Below are positions 26,314-35,687 of a DNA stretch of 64,000 nt, in pieces; within the stretch, counting starts at the first letter, position 1, and each line of letters opens with the position of its first letter. Under the pieces are notes generated by a model. It made no database searches and was not told the origin of the DNA. It saw only the letters and a program-made list of their open reading frames with translations. This DNA comes from Bacillus sp. HMF5848 (GTDB lineage Bacteria > Bacillota > Bacilli > Bacillales > HMF5848): positions 2,824,530 to 2,888,529 of the forward strand of contig NZ_RWIV01000001.1 in NCBI RefSeq assembly GCF_003944835.1, written 5' to 3'. The position numbers and the translations under genes are program-made.

Positions 26314-27186
26314 TTGAAACGTATTACGATTTATATAGTCATTTTAGCAGCCAGCTTAACTGCTCTGTGGCTATTTTTGGAAACAAAAACAGAAACTGCT
26401 CGTGAAAGTATTATTTTTTTCCCAATTGATAAAGACACAAAGTTTAAAGAAGCATCAACAACTTTAACATTACTGGATAAGAAGGATGACAACGAATATA
26501 TCGTTGAATGGGGAATAACGTCTTCTCTAGAAACACCTGTATATTTACGTCAAGATGTTTCATTATTGTATTCAAATGGTCAACTAAAAGGGATTCAATC
26601 AGAGTGGGATGAAAATATAAGCAATCTTACTCAGCATGAAAAAGTTGTCGGAGAGGACAGTTCACATTATCAAAGCATTACGTTCCATTACGGTGAGATA
26701 CACAAAGGAGCTGAACAAATTTTCAGTGCACAGACAATGACTAGAGATGAACTTTATGTAATAGACTCGCCGTTCAGTGCACTTTACTCTTTCCGAGTGG
26801 CTAAATCGAATGAGGAAATAGAATGGAAACAAGTTCTTGACCATGCAACGCTGCAACAGTTGAAGTATAGTTGGAAAAGGTTAGTGGATTATTATCAAAT
26901 ACCGATTAATTCCTATCATTTAATTCCTCTATATAACTTGACTAATTATAACAACAAACCATTATTTAATTTAAGTCAAGCAAAGACAAATAAGATATTG
27001 GGGCAGCTTTGGGAAGGTTTATATAAACAATATGTCCTAGGCATTACACTAACCAACGGTAAAACAGTCGATCCTATCGGTAGTACAATGCCTCTCATAT
27101 TAGTAAGTAAAGATTTTACACATTTATTTGTATTAACAGAAACAATAGACGGACAGCCTGCTCAACTTATTCAACATATTAACTAG
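26314..27186 (+). CDS. Uncharacterised single-pass membrane or exported protein
   Basis: A 290-residue protein with one N-terminal hydrophobic segment (about residues 3-20) and a polar remainder, so it is anchored or secreted. No lipobox. I do not recognise the family; the body is mixed alpha/beta without obvious catalytic motif and contains no Cys. Translation probably starts at TTG 26314, since AATGAGGTG lies just before it and a GTG at 26305 would sit inside that ribosome binding site. Its end overlaps the end of the rhomboid gene by 4 bases in convergent orientation. It is divergent from the spoVAF-like gene; a sporulation role is only a guess from context. Confidence 0.7.
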   Translation: MKRITIYIVILAASLTALWLFLETKTETARESIIFFPIDKDTKFKEASTTLTLLDKKDDNEYIVEWGITSSLETPVYLRQDVSLLYSNGQLKGIQSEWDENISNLTQHEKVVGEDSSHYQSITFHYGEIHKGAEQIFSAQTMTRDELYVIDSPFSALYSFRVAKSNEEIEWKQVLDHATLQQLKYSWKRLVDYYQIPINSYHLIPLYNLTNYNNKPLFNLSQAKTNKILGQLWEGLYKQYVLGITLTNGKTVDPIGSTMPLILVSKDFTHLFVLTETIDGQPAQLIQHIN

Positions 27187-28718
27187 CTACCTCTCATATA
27201 CTCTTTGATCCTTTCTAGAAGCTCTTTATAGTCAGTATTTTTCGGGTCAAGAGTGATGGCTGTTTCAACATATTCAATGGCCTTATTTAATTCATTCTTC
27301 TCCGCATACAACTGAGCCAAATAAAAGTAAACCTCATGCATTGTATTATTAAGTTCTATTGCTTTTTGAAGTGCGATTATCGCAGAGTCATATTGTCCTT
27401 CCTGGATAAATACGACTCCTCTCATCATAAATAAACGATCATCACTGGCACTAAGAGGCATTTGAGCATTTATTATTTTATGGGCCTGCTCATACTGCCG
27501 GTTATTAGCATATTCCTGTGCTATTTGAGCAACCTCACGCCAATCGCTTGCTTGTTTATTAGTAAAGCCATACCATATGCTTCCACTGATAAGAGCTATT
27601 GTCATAAGAAAAGCAGTTACTTGTCTAGCTTTATAGGATTTTTTTGGTAACGAAACAATCGCACTTGCTAAAAAACCACCAACTAAACCGCCAAGGTGAC
27701 CTGCATTGTCTACTACAGGTACAACTAAACCAAAAACTAGATTTATTCCTAGAATAAAAAACAAATTCAGTCCCATTGTTCGGAAAAATAAAGAAGGGTA
27801 GACAACACCAAAATAAAGTAGAGCACCGAATAAACCGTATATAGCACCAGACGCACCCGCTGAGACAACCGGACTAAACAAAAAGCTTGCTACCGACCCA
27901 GTAAAGCCAGCTAGTAAATATATGAATAGAAACCGACCGTTTCCATACAACTTTTCTACAGCAATACCTAAATAAAACAAAGCTAACGTATTCATAAACA
28001 AATGCAAAAATGTAATATGGAGAATAATTGGTGTAAAGAAACGCCACCATTCACCTGCTAGAATAAAAGGGTTGTATTTAGCACCAAATGATATGAGCGT
28101 AGCTACATCTGTACTACTTCCATACCATTCAACCACAAGAAACATTAAGACTTGCAAAATAATAAAGAAGAATGTAAAAAAAGGTCTCTTCGATTGTTGA
28201 AACACTTTTTTTTCAAACTTAGCATTATCTGCAGCAACTTTTAATGTGGCATACTTGTATCGGTCACCTTCCGTTAAGTCACCCTGCCTATCAAACTGCA
28301 AGGTGATGCTTTTATCGAAATAGTGAGATAAACTGCTTAGCGAAGAATTTTGTTCATCTAACACAAAGGATTGCATCTTAACTTGTTCATTGGGTCCATA
28401 AGATTGAGATTTCTCAATAAGATGCTCCCAGTCATCAACAGGTGGATACGTTGAGACATATACATTAGCTACCGTTATCTTTCTTCTCGTTATATGTTTC
28501 CTTACACGATCCATTTTACGTATAATATCTTCAATATCCCTAGCCATCCAATTTGCCCAATCTAAATCATATTGAAGTAAACGCACAACTTGCACATTTT
28601 TATCTGAACGGTTCTCTAACCATAGTTCTCTTTGATCTTCTGATATTTGAATAATTCTATAGTTGTTTTGTACAACCAATTGATGAGCAAGCTCCCAAAA
28701 AGCTTGATAAGCAAACAA
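27183..28718 (-). CDS. gluP: Rhomboid intramembrane serine protease GluP (YqgP)
   Basis: A 511-residue rhomboid protease. A soluble N-terminal domain (about 170 residues) is followed by seven or so membrane segments. The catalytic Ser is in GASGAIYG, the partner His in DNAGHLGGLVGG, and HITFLHLFMNTLAL supplies the HxxxN oxyanion elements. The C-terminal 110 residues form TPR repeats (IALQKAIELNN, AIEYVETAITLDP). B. subtilis YqgP cleaves the magnesium transporter MgtE together with FtsH. TTG 28718 is chosen since GGGAGAGGGG lies 6 bases upstream and the start aligns with B. subtilis (MF..); the GTG at 28769 has no comparable site. Confidence 0.9.
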   Translation of the reverse strand: MFAYQAFWELAHQLVVQNNYRIIQISEDQRELWLENRSDKNVQVVRLLQYDLDWANWMARDIEDIIRKMDRVRKHITRRKITVANVYVSTYPPVDDWEHLIEKSQSYGPNEQVKMQSFVLDEQNSSLSSLSHYFDKSITLQFDRQGDLTEGDRYKYATLKVAADNAKFEKKVFQQSKRPFFTFFFIILQVLMFLVVEWYGSSTDVATLISFGAKYNPFILAGEWWRFFTPIILHITFLHLFMNTLALFYLGIAVEKLYGNGRFLFIYLLAGFTGSVASFLFSPVVSAGASGAIYGLFGALLYFGVVYPSLFFRTMGLNLFFILGINLVFGLVVPVVDNAGHLGGLVGGFLASAIVSLPKKSYKARQVTAFLMTIALISGSIWYGFTNKQASDWREVAQIAQEYANNRQYEQAHKIINAQMPLSASDDRLFMMRGVVFIQEGQYDSAIIALQKAIELNNTMHEVYFYLAQLYAEKNELNKAIEYVETAITLDPKNTDYKELLERIKEYMRGS

Positions 28719-28880
28719 TTCAATCCCCTCTCCCTTAAGTGCATCTAAGCGGACGTTATTACATTTCACATAATATAGGTACGTCCTCTCATACTAGACT
28801 GGTATCACATCCAAGTCACCTTAATTATACTAAAAAACTGTAAGCATGTCGGGTTCGTTGTTTGCTACCAGCACATTTCT

Positions 28881-29057
28881 TTATTTAAACACTACTTGTA
28901 GTATGTTTTTTCGAATAAAAGGGATTTTCATTGCGTATTTTACTGCCATTTGTCTTAAAAAGGGAACACTCAAAATCTGGTTTGCCACATAGTACCTTCG
29001 TTTATAAAGTGTCCAAACACTCACGCTAATTACAATTAGATTTATAAGTCGTAACAT
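28881..29057 (-). CDS. yqgO: Small membrane protein, YqgO-like
   Basis: A 58-residue basic protein, MLRLINLIVISVSVWTLYKR followed by RYYVANQILSVPFLRQ and a Lys/Ile-rich C terminus. The first 18 residues form one membrane helix. ATG 29057 follows GGAGGGTATTATTCC on the minus strand. It lies between gluP and ldh, the position of yqgO in B. subtilis, which supports both its reality and the tentative symbol. Function unknown. Confidence 0.65.
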   Translation of the reverse strand: MLRLINLIVISVSVWTLYKRRYYVANQILSVPFLRQMAVKYAMKIPFIRKNILQVVFK

Positions 29058-29116
29058 GGAATAATACCCTCCTTTTTATTTACTGTGTGAGTTCCTGTTT
29101 TATTTTATCCTTTAAT

Positions 29117-29147
29117 ACAAGAAAAAAAGCTGCAAGTTGCAGCTTAT
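29117..29147 (-). terminator. Terminator of ldh
   Basis: AAGCTGC and GCAGCTT pair at 29127-29144 and the minus strand continues into T7. Confidence 0.8.
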
Positions 29148-29159
29148 TACGCTTCCATA

Positions 29160-30143
<984 letters not shown>

Positions 30144-30935
30144 TTATTGAATATAAATAAAAATTAATACAGTAATACATGCAATACCATTAGAAAGAAG
30201 ATTAACAGCATCATTATTTACAGAGACAAATCCACCTGTTTTGATTGTTAACTGCTCGCAATGATATTTTCGTTCCGTTTGAATGGAACAGATAGAACAT
30301 TTGTAACGCACTTGAATAGTAGCCCCTAAAATTGTATCAATAATACTCCCCCAGAAACCAATTGTGGTTATAGTTATAACTTGGAATAGTGAAAGTTGAC
30401 CGTACCAAAGTATTGCGCCACCTAATGCAATAACCAGAGCTCCGATATAAGAAGCGAACGTACCTAATGGCGAGACAGCACCGCTTGTACCTTTCGCAAC
30501 TCGTTTACCATTATGTAATAGAATGGGATTCGCTCTACTTAGTGTACCAATCTCAGAAGCCCACGTATCAGCATTTGCAGCAGCTAATGATGTTATAAAC
30601 GAAATTAATATAGCTTGTGAAGGATAAAAGAAATATACGATAGCTAAGATTGAAGCAATGCCTCCATTGGCAAACACTTGATAAATATCACGTTGCTCCC
30701 CTTTTTCTAGCTTATCCTTTAAGAAGGATTTTTGCCGTTTTTTATACACACTCCAAAAACTAGAAGTTGCAAAAAACAAACCTAATAATATTAATCCTTC
30801 AAGCGAAAAACTCATGTAAATTGTTATACCCACAATGCTAGCACCTAAAACGCCAGACAAAGATAACAGCTTCTCTTTCCATCCCAACACCGAAAATACA
30901 ACAATAGCAAGGCTAATAATCAATTCTATTTGCAT
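30144..30935 (-). CDS. DUF92 family polytopic membrane protein
   Basis: A 263-residue membrane protein of the DUF92 family, with six or seven hydrophobic segments. Characteristic residues are AAANADTWASEIGTLS near residue 120 and GTSGAVSPLGTFAS near residue 150; a loop with four Cys-containing positions (RYKCSICSIQTERKYHCEQ) lies near residue 220. Family relatives include plant phytol and phytyl-phosphate kinases, so a lipid-linked kinase function is possible but unproven in bacteria. ATG 30935 overlaps the last 10 bases of the cyclo-ligase gene; GGAGG lies 15 bases upstream, an unusually long spacing. Confidence 0.85.
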   Translation of the reverse strand: MQIELIISLAIVVFSVLGWKEKLLSLSGVLGASIVGITIYMSFSLEGLILLGLFFATSSFWSVYKKRQKSFLKDKLEKGEQRDIYQVFANGGIASILAIVYFFYPSQAILISFITSLAAANADTWASEIGTLSRANPILLHNGKRVAKGTSGAVSPLGTFASYIGALVIALGGAILWYGQLSLFQVITITTIGFWGSIIDTILGATIQVRYKCSICSIQTERKYHCEQLTIKTGGFVSVNNDAVNLLSNGIACITVLIFIYIQ

Positions 30936-31495
30936 GACATTATGTTAGAATCCTCCGTTAAAATATGGTTAACTCGCATATCAAAACTACTATGTGGGAT
31001 ATTCGATATAATTTGTAATTTGTATGCCAATGCTATTGTTGGTCCTCCCTTGTAAGATGCAAGTAAACGATCAAAATAGCCGCCTCCAAAACCAATACGA
31101 TATCCTTCTATATTGAATGCCAAACCGGGGACAAATAATAAAGAACAAGCATCCGCTGAGTTCTTCTTAGCTTTATGTACATTAGGCTCTTGTAAATTAT
31201 AATAGACGGTTTCAAGCTGATTAAAATCAGTTAACTCATAGTAGTCAAGTATCCTTTTACTTGGTATACATTTTGGGACGAGAACTTGTTTCTGCTCATC
31301 CCATGCTTTTTTAATAATGGGCTTAGTATTAATTTCAAAAGGCATTGCTATCGTAATGCCAATTGTATCAGCTTCACGCCATAAACTTGAACTGAAAAGC
31401 TTGTTATAGATTGATTTACTCATTTCTTCTCTTTTAGCCTCGGACAACTGTGATAATTCCTGTTTCATCTGTTTTCTTATTTCACCCTTGTTCAT
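30926..31495 (-). CDS. yqgN: 5-formyltetrahydrofolate cyclo-ligase YqgN
   Basis: A 189-residue 5-FCL that converts 5-formyl-THF to 5,10-methenyl-THF with ATP. The N terminus contains IRKQMKQELSQL (nucleotide-binding Lys/Arg helix), and GFGGGYFDRLL near residue 138 is the family signature. ATG 31495 follows TAGGGGG. It heads the minus-strand group 5-FCL, DUF92, ldh and is divergent from rpmG. It recycles a folate by-product of serine hydroxymethyltransferase, fitting the one-carbon theme of the gcv operon in this window. Confidence 0.93.
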   Translation of the reverse strand: MNKGEIRKQMKQELSQLSEAKREEMSKSIYNKLFSSSLWREADTIGITIAMPFEINTKPIIKKAWDEQKQVLVPKCIPSKRILDYYELTDFNQLETVYYNLQEPNVHKAKKNSADACSLLFVPGLAFNIEGYRIGFGGGYFDRLLASYKGGPTIALAYKLQIISNIPHSSFDMRVNHILTEDSNIMSCK

Positions 31496-31650
31496 AACTA
31501 CCCCCTAATCTGAATTGTATCAAAAATGTCATCATCTTCGCATTAAATAAAATGCAAAAGAGAATCTGCAAAAATCACTAGATATTTGATACAAGAAATG
31601 ATATGATATTTAAGTCTGTAAAGTATACATTGATTTGGAGGGAACAAAAC

Positions 31651-31800
31651 ATGCGTGTAAATATAACGTTAGCTTGCACAGAAAGCGGCGATCGCAATTA
31701 TATCACAACTAAAAACAAGCGTAACAACCCAGATCGCTTAGAGCTTAAAAAGTATTGTCCAAGATTAAAAAAAGTAACAGTTCACCGCGAAACAAAGTAA
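31651..31800 (+). CDS. rpmG: Ribosomal protein L33, zinc-site-depleted type
   Basis: A 49-residue L33 protein (bL33): [19 protein letters not shown] and [17 protein letters not shown] are diagnostic. Zinc-binding L33 has two CxxC pairs; here each pair has lost its second Cys (CTES and CPRL), which defines the C-minus form that does not hold zinc. ATG 31651 follows TTGGAGGG; longer in-frame starts at 31603 are not needed. Monocistronic with its own terminator. C-minus paralogs are often used when zinc is scarce, but I see no Zur box in front of this gene. Confidence 0.93.
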   Translation: MRVNITLACTESGDRNYITTKNKRNNPDRLELKKYCPRLKKVTVHRETK

Positions 31801-31834
31801 GTAGTAGGCATATGTCTACTGCTTCTTTTTTTGT
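31801..31834 (+). terminator. Terminator of rpmG
   Basis: AGTAG and CTACT pair at 31803-31820 with an 8-base loop, followed by CTTCTTTTTTT. Confidence 0.7.
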
Positions 31835-32033
31835 GTGTATAAAAATATTTTTAGAATATAACAACCATATGACGTTATACAATACCCCCAAAGCTTTACC
31901 TATAATAATGTTGAAAGAATGGGGAATGTGCTCTTATAAAGATGTGAAAAATTATTGATAACATACTTTAAATTATTTTGATATGATTTACTATATAGAT
32001 ATGTAAGTTTTTCTGAAATGAGGTGTTGTGTTT

Positions 32034-32435
32034 TTGTACATAACTATGATTGCACTTTTGTCCTTAGCTATTTTATTACTAATACTCTCATTCTTTACCC
32101 GAAATAAATACAATGAGCTAGAAAGTCAAATCGAGCAAGTGTCACTAAGTACATTTCAAGAAGTATATAAATTAAAAAAGAAAATGAAGGTACTAGAAGA
32201 AGAAATACTAGGCGACGAAGACTATACGACTAATTATCGTGATGATGACTTTAAAATTAATTATCAAAGCAATGAAGACAACAAGCACTTGCAGCAAAAT
32301 ACTGCACACACAGATCTTCAAAGAGTTCTTCATTTGCATAAACAAGGGTATAAATATGATCAAATCGCAAAGCTAACCTCACTAGGAACGGAAGAAGTAC
32401 GTCTTATGCTTCAGTCCTGGGGTGATACGCGATGA
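32034..32435 (+). CDS. Membrane-anchored coiled-coil protein with C-terminal HTH-like region
   Basis: A 133-residue protein. An N-terminal membrane helix (about residues 2-20) is followed by a coiled coil (NKYNELESQIEQVS to MKVLEEEILG), an acidic linker, and a C-terminal segment LHKQGYKYDQIAKLTSLGTEEVRLML that reads as a helix-turn-helix of the MerR/sigma-70 region 4 type. This layout, length and position suggest a YqzD-like protein; I give no symbol. TTG 32034 is favoured since GAGGTG lies 8 bases upstream; GTG 32028 and ATG 32046 are alternatives. Its stop overlaps the next start (ATGA), so both are translated together. Confidence 0.7.
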   Translation: MYITMIALLSLAILLLILSFFTRNKYNELESQIEQVSLSTFQEVYKLKKKMKVLEEEILGDEDYTTNYRDDDFKINYQSNEDNKHLQQNTAHTDLQRVLHLHKQGYKYDQIAKLTSLGTEEVRLMLQSWGDTR

Positions 32436-32974
32436 ACAAACCTACCCTGCAGGCTTTCGCAGGAGGCCTTATTTTTGCCACGTTAGTACTTGGCGGTGTT
32501 TATATTATAAGTGAAGAAAAACCATTAGAAGAGCCCATTATAGATGCAGAAACAGTTGATACTTTCTTGGAAGCAAACAATTATGTAAAGGTATCTGAGA
32601 GCGAGTATGTTAAGCTTAAAGAAGCATCAAATGAGCTACTTTCATTAAAAGAACAACTACAGTCAGGTCAAAACGAAGCTAAACCTCAAAGCGAAGAGGT
32701 TGTAGATGATAATACAACCTCTAACAATACACCAAAACCAAAACAAGATGAAGCTAGCCCCGAACCAATAACTTATGTTTTGACTATTAATCAAGGTATG
32801 ACAAGTACAGCAGTGGCTAATACCTTACAGAAAAACGGCATCATAAAAAATGCTAAAGATTTTGATACTTTTTTAGTGAACAACGGCTACAATAGATTAA
32901 TACAAGTAAATACATATACTGTTACAAGTAATATGACGTATGATCAATTAGCTGGTATTATAACGGGGAACTAG
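32432..32974 (+). CDS. Single-pass membrane protein with MltG/YceG-like C-terminal domain
   Basis: A 180-residue protein. One N-terminal membrane helix (about residues 8-26) is followed by a Ser/Asp/Pro-rich linker and a C-terminal domain of about 65 residues (NQGMTSTAVANTLQKNGIIKNAKDFDTFLVNNGYN) resembling the LysM-like N-terminal module of endolytic transglycosylase MltG. The catalytic MltG domain is absent, so it is unlikely to be an enzyme by itself. ATG 32432 overlaps the preceding stop by 4 bases. Position fits yqzC of B. subtilis. A role in cell-wall binding or MltG regulation is inference. Confidence 0.7.
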   Translation: MNKPTLQAFAGGLIFATLVLGGVYIISEEKPLEEPIIDAETVDTFLEANNYVKVSESEYVKLKEASNELLSLKEQLQSGQNEAKPQSEEVVDDNTTSNNTPKPKQDEASPEPITYVLTINQGMTSTAVANTLQKNGIIKNAKDFDTFLVNNGYNRLIQVNTYTVTSNMTYDQLAGIITGN

Positions 32975-33078
32975 TTAAAACACGTTCTGTATTTGCACGC
33001 CTCGGAGTGGGATTTCGATAAATGTTTTGAAATAATTAGCAACATGTAGATTTTGTTTATATTATAAACAATACGTTT

Positions 33079-33122
33079 AAAGAAGAGAACACTATGTGGT
33101 TTGACATAGTGTTCTCTTCTAA
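33079..33122. terminator. Convergent terminator between the 32-kb operon and phoU
   Basis: A 17-bp perfect stem (AGAAGAGAACACTATGT and complement) at 33081-33120 with a 6-base loop; short T runs on both strands. Confidence 0.8.
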
Positions 33123-33139
33123 TTCTATTCAAATGTTTG

Positions 33140-33799
33140 TTAATCATTTAAATCATAGTGAATGCCTTTTACTAAATAAAATATATTCTCCGAAATATTA
33201 GTAGCATAGTCTGCCACGCGCTCTAAGTATCTAGTAATAAACGATAATTGTGTAATTTGCGCAATAGATTCGGGAGAAGCTTGCGTAAACGCTAACAACT
33301 CACGTATATTTTGCCCGTATAGTTCATCTACTTTATCATCCATATCAGCAATTTGCTTTGCTAATACTACATCTTCCTCATAAAAGGCTTTTATCGATAA
33401 CGACAACATCTCCATCATAATGCTATACATCTGCTCCAATTTATTAACGGAAACAACAAAAGGATTATTGCCAATCCGAACTGTTGCTTTTGCAATACTC
33501 ACAGCAAAATCTGCCATTCTCTCTATATCTGCTGAGATTTTAATAGCTACTATAATGCGCCTTAAATCAATCGCAACTGGTTGTTGTTTTGCAATTAAAA
33601 GAATAGCAAAGTCATTTATGTATTCTTCTAAACTATCAATTTTAGCATCTTCTTCTATTACTTCTAAAGCTTTTTCAATATCTTTCGTTAACAACGCTTC
33701 CATCGCCTTAGATAGCGCTATTTCGGTTAAACTTCCAAGCTCTAATATATTTTCCTGTAAAGATTTTAAATCATAATGGAATTTTTCACGAACAACCAT
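33140..33799 (-). CDS. phoU: Phosphate signalling protein PhoU
   Basis: A 219-residue PhoU made of two three-helix bundles, each with an E/DxxxD metal-binding motif (DIERMADFA near residue 90 and YLERVADYATNI near residue 195). It links the Pst transporter to the PhoR kinase and restrains phosphate uptake. ATG 33799 has AGGGAGAG upstream. It is the last gene of pstS-pstC-pstA-pstB-phoU; a hairpin between pstB and phoU may lower its expression. B. subtilis lacks phoU at this locus, so the arrangement here is like that of other Bacillaceae. Confidence 0.94.
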   Translation of the reverse strand: MVVREKFHYDLKSLQENILELGSLTEIALSKAMEALLTKDIEKALEVIEEDAKIDSLEEYINDFAILLIAKQQPVAIDLRRIIVAIKISADIERMADFAVSIAKATVRIGNNPFVVSVNKLEQMYSIMMEMLSLSIKAFYEEDVVLAKQIADMDDKVDELYGQNIRELLAFTQASPESIAQITQLSFITRYLERVADYATNISENIFYLVKGIHYDLND

Positions 33800-33831
33800 A
33801 TGTTTATCTCTCCCTTTTCAATTTACTTTCA

Positions 33832-33863
33832 CAAAAATCGTGTAAGCATGCTTACACGATTAA
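33832..33863 (-). terminator. Perfect palindrome and T-run between pstB and phoU
   Basis: ATCGTGTAAG and CTTACACGAT flank CATG, giving a perfect 24-bp palindrome at 33837-33860, followed on the minus strand by TTTTTG. It probably acts as a partial terminator within the pst operon. Confidence 0.65.
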
Positions 33864-33962
33864 AAAGCAGTTATTTATATAACAACAGAACAAGTAATCA
33901 TAAAGGGTTACAGCACTTGTATTTCTTTATAGCAGAAACACAAATACTGTATGGAACCCTTA

Positions 33963-34781
33963 TTATCCGAAGCGTCCTGTAATATAGTCTTCTGTCCGTT
34001 TGTCTGTTGGAGTTGAGAATAATTTATCTGTATTTGTATATTCAATAACTTCACCGTTCAAGAAAAACGCTGTTTTATCTGAAATACGAGCAGCTTGCTG
34101 CATGTTATGTGTAACGATGATTATACTGAAATTTTTCTTAAGTTCGATAATTAATTCTTCTATTTTTAATGTTGAAATAGGATCTAGAGCACTTGTTGGC
34201 TCATCCATTAATATTACATCTGGCTCAATAGCTAAACAACGTGCAATACACAGACGCTGCTGTTGTCCACCAGATAGACCATACGCATTTTCATTTAGTC
34301 TGTCTTTCACTTCGTCCCAAATAGCTGCACCGCGCAAGCTAGTTTCAACGATTTCATCAAGAATTTTTTTATTACGAATACCATGAATTTTTGGTCCATA
34401 CGCAACATTTTCATAAATAGATTTTGGAAACGGATTTGGCTTTTGAAACACCATCCCTACACGAGTGCGCAAATCCTCAACTTTATGAGATTTTTCCAAA
34501 ATACTTTGACCTCGGTACAAAATTTCTCCAGACGTACGTACTACTGGAATTAATTCAACCATTCTGTTAAGAGTTTTTATAAAAGTAGATTTTCCACAGC
34601 CAGATGGTCCGATAATAGCCGTAACTTCATTTTCATAAATCTCTAAATTAATGTTCTTCAATGCAAGGTCATCACCATACCAAAGGTTTAGATCTTTAGT
34701 ATGATAAACAACTTTACTGGAATCATTTGAAGCTTGATTAAAATTGTTATTCTTTTTCTCTTTTTCAGATAATACAGCCAT
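33963..34781 (-). CDS. pstB: Phosphate ABC transporter ATP-binding protein PstB
   Basis: A 272-residue ABC ATPase. Walker [10 protein letters not shown] near residue 57, signature [16 protein letters not shown] near residue 165, Walker [14 protein letters not shown] and the switch His in [15 protein letters not shown]. An N-terminal polar extension of about 20 residues ([16 protein letters not shown]) precedes the domain. ATG 34781 follows GGGGG. It powers phosphate import with PstC and PstA. Only one pstB is present, whereas B. subtilis has two. Confidence 0.96.
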   Translation of the reverse strand: MAVLSEKEKKNNNFNQASNDSSKVVYHTKDLNLWYGDDLALKNINLEIYENEVTAIIGPSGCGKSTFIKTLNRMVELIPVVRTSGEILYRGQSILEKSHKVEDLRTRVGMVFQKPNPFPKSIYENVAYGPKIHGIRNKKILDEIVETSLRGAAIWDEVKDRLNENAYGLSGGQQQRLCIARCLAIEPDVILMDEPTSALDPISTLKIEELIIELKKNFSIIIVTHNMQQAARISDKTAFFLNGEVIEYTNTDKLFSTPTDKRTEDYITGRFG

Positions 34782-34801
34782 ATTTAAAAACCCCCAAAAA
34801 A

Positions 34802-35686
34802 TTAAAATCTTTTCTGAAACTTATTTCTTATAATAATTGCAATTGAATTCATTAAGAACAAAACAATTAATAATATTACGATCGTAGCTGCTGCTAAGTT
34901 TGCGTATTCATCTACAAGTGCTGCATCAACAGTCCAGTAATAAATTTGCATAGGCATAACCGTAAACTTATCAAAAATTCCTTCCGGTAATGAGATTAGT
35001 AAAGCAGGAATTCCAATTACAACTAAAGGAGCCGTTTCGCCGATTGCTCTGGAAAGAGACAGAATTAAACCAGTTAAAATGCCAGGAATCGCTGCAGGTA
35101 ACACAATATTTTTAATAGTTTGCCATTTTGTGGCGCCCATCCCATACGATGCTTCACGTAGGAATTGAGGTACAGCTCTAATCGCCTCTTGGCTTGCCAC
35201 TACAACAATTGGCAGCACTAGAAGTGACATTGTTAATCCACCTGCTAATACAATATTGCCTAAGTCCATTCCACGAACGAACACTGTCAAACCTAATATA
35301 CCAAATACAACAGATGGTACGCCTGCTAAGTTTGCGATATTAGTTTGTATAATTGTTTTTACTTTACCAGGCTTTGCATATTCTTCTAAGTATATAGCAG
35401 TTGCTACACCTAAAAACATCGTAACTGGCGCAACAACAATCATAAGCCATACTGTTCCTAATATCGCGCCTAGTATACCAGCCTTATCTGCATTTGTAGA
35501 GAGTTTACTTGATAAAAATTGAAAATCAATCCAACCTATACTTTGTGTGTATACTCGGTAAATAAGAGTTACTAACACTACTAAGCCAAATAAGGTTGCA
35601 AGAAAGAAAATAGTTTTCGCTAAATTATTCTTGAATATCCGAGAGTCCATATGTTTTTGTACTTGTTCAATGTTTATATACTTCAC
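34802..35686 (-). CDS. pstA: Phosphate ABC transporter permease PstA
   Basis: A 294-residue permease with six membrane segments, the same length as B. subtilis PstA. The cytoplasmic EAA-like loop is [28 protein letters not shown] 35686 is chosen because AGGGAGGAAT lies directly upstream and overlaps the end of pstC; the open frame continues to 35728 inside pstC without support. It pairs with PstC to form the membrane channel driven by PstB. Confidence 0.95.
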   Translation of the reverse strand: MKYINIEQVQKHMDSRIFKNNLAKTIFFLATLFGLVVLVTLIYRVYTQSIGWIDFQFLSSKLSTNADKAGILGAILGTVWLMIVVAPVTMFLGVATAIYLEEYAKPGKVKTIIQTNIANLAGVPSVVFGILGLTVFVRGMDLGNIVLAGGLTMSLLVLPIVVVASQEAIRAVPQFLREASYGMGATKWQTIKNIVLPAAIPGILTGLILSLSRAIGETAPLVVIGIPALLISLPEGIFDKFTVMPMQIYYWTVDAALVDEYANLAAATIVILLIVLFLMNSIAIIIRNKFQKRF

Positions 35687-35687
35687 T

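Noticed and set aside
31755-31958. 67-codon open frame after rpmG
   Set aside because: It starts inside rpmG in another frame, spans its terminator and has no ribosome binding site.
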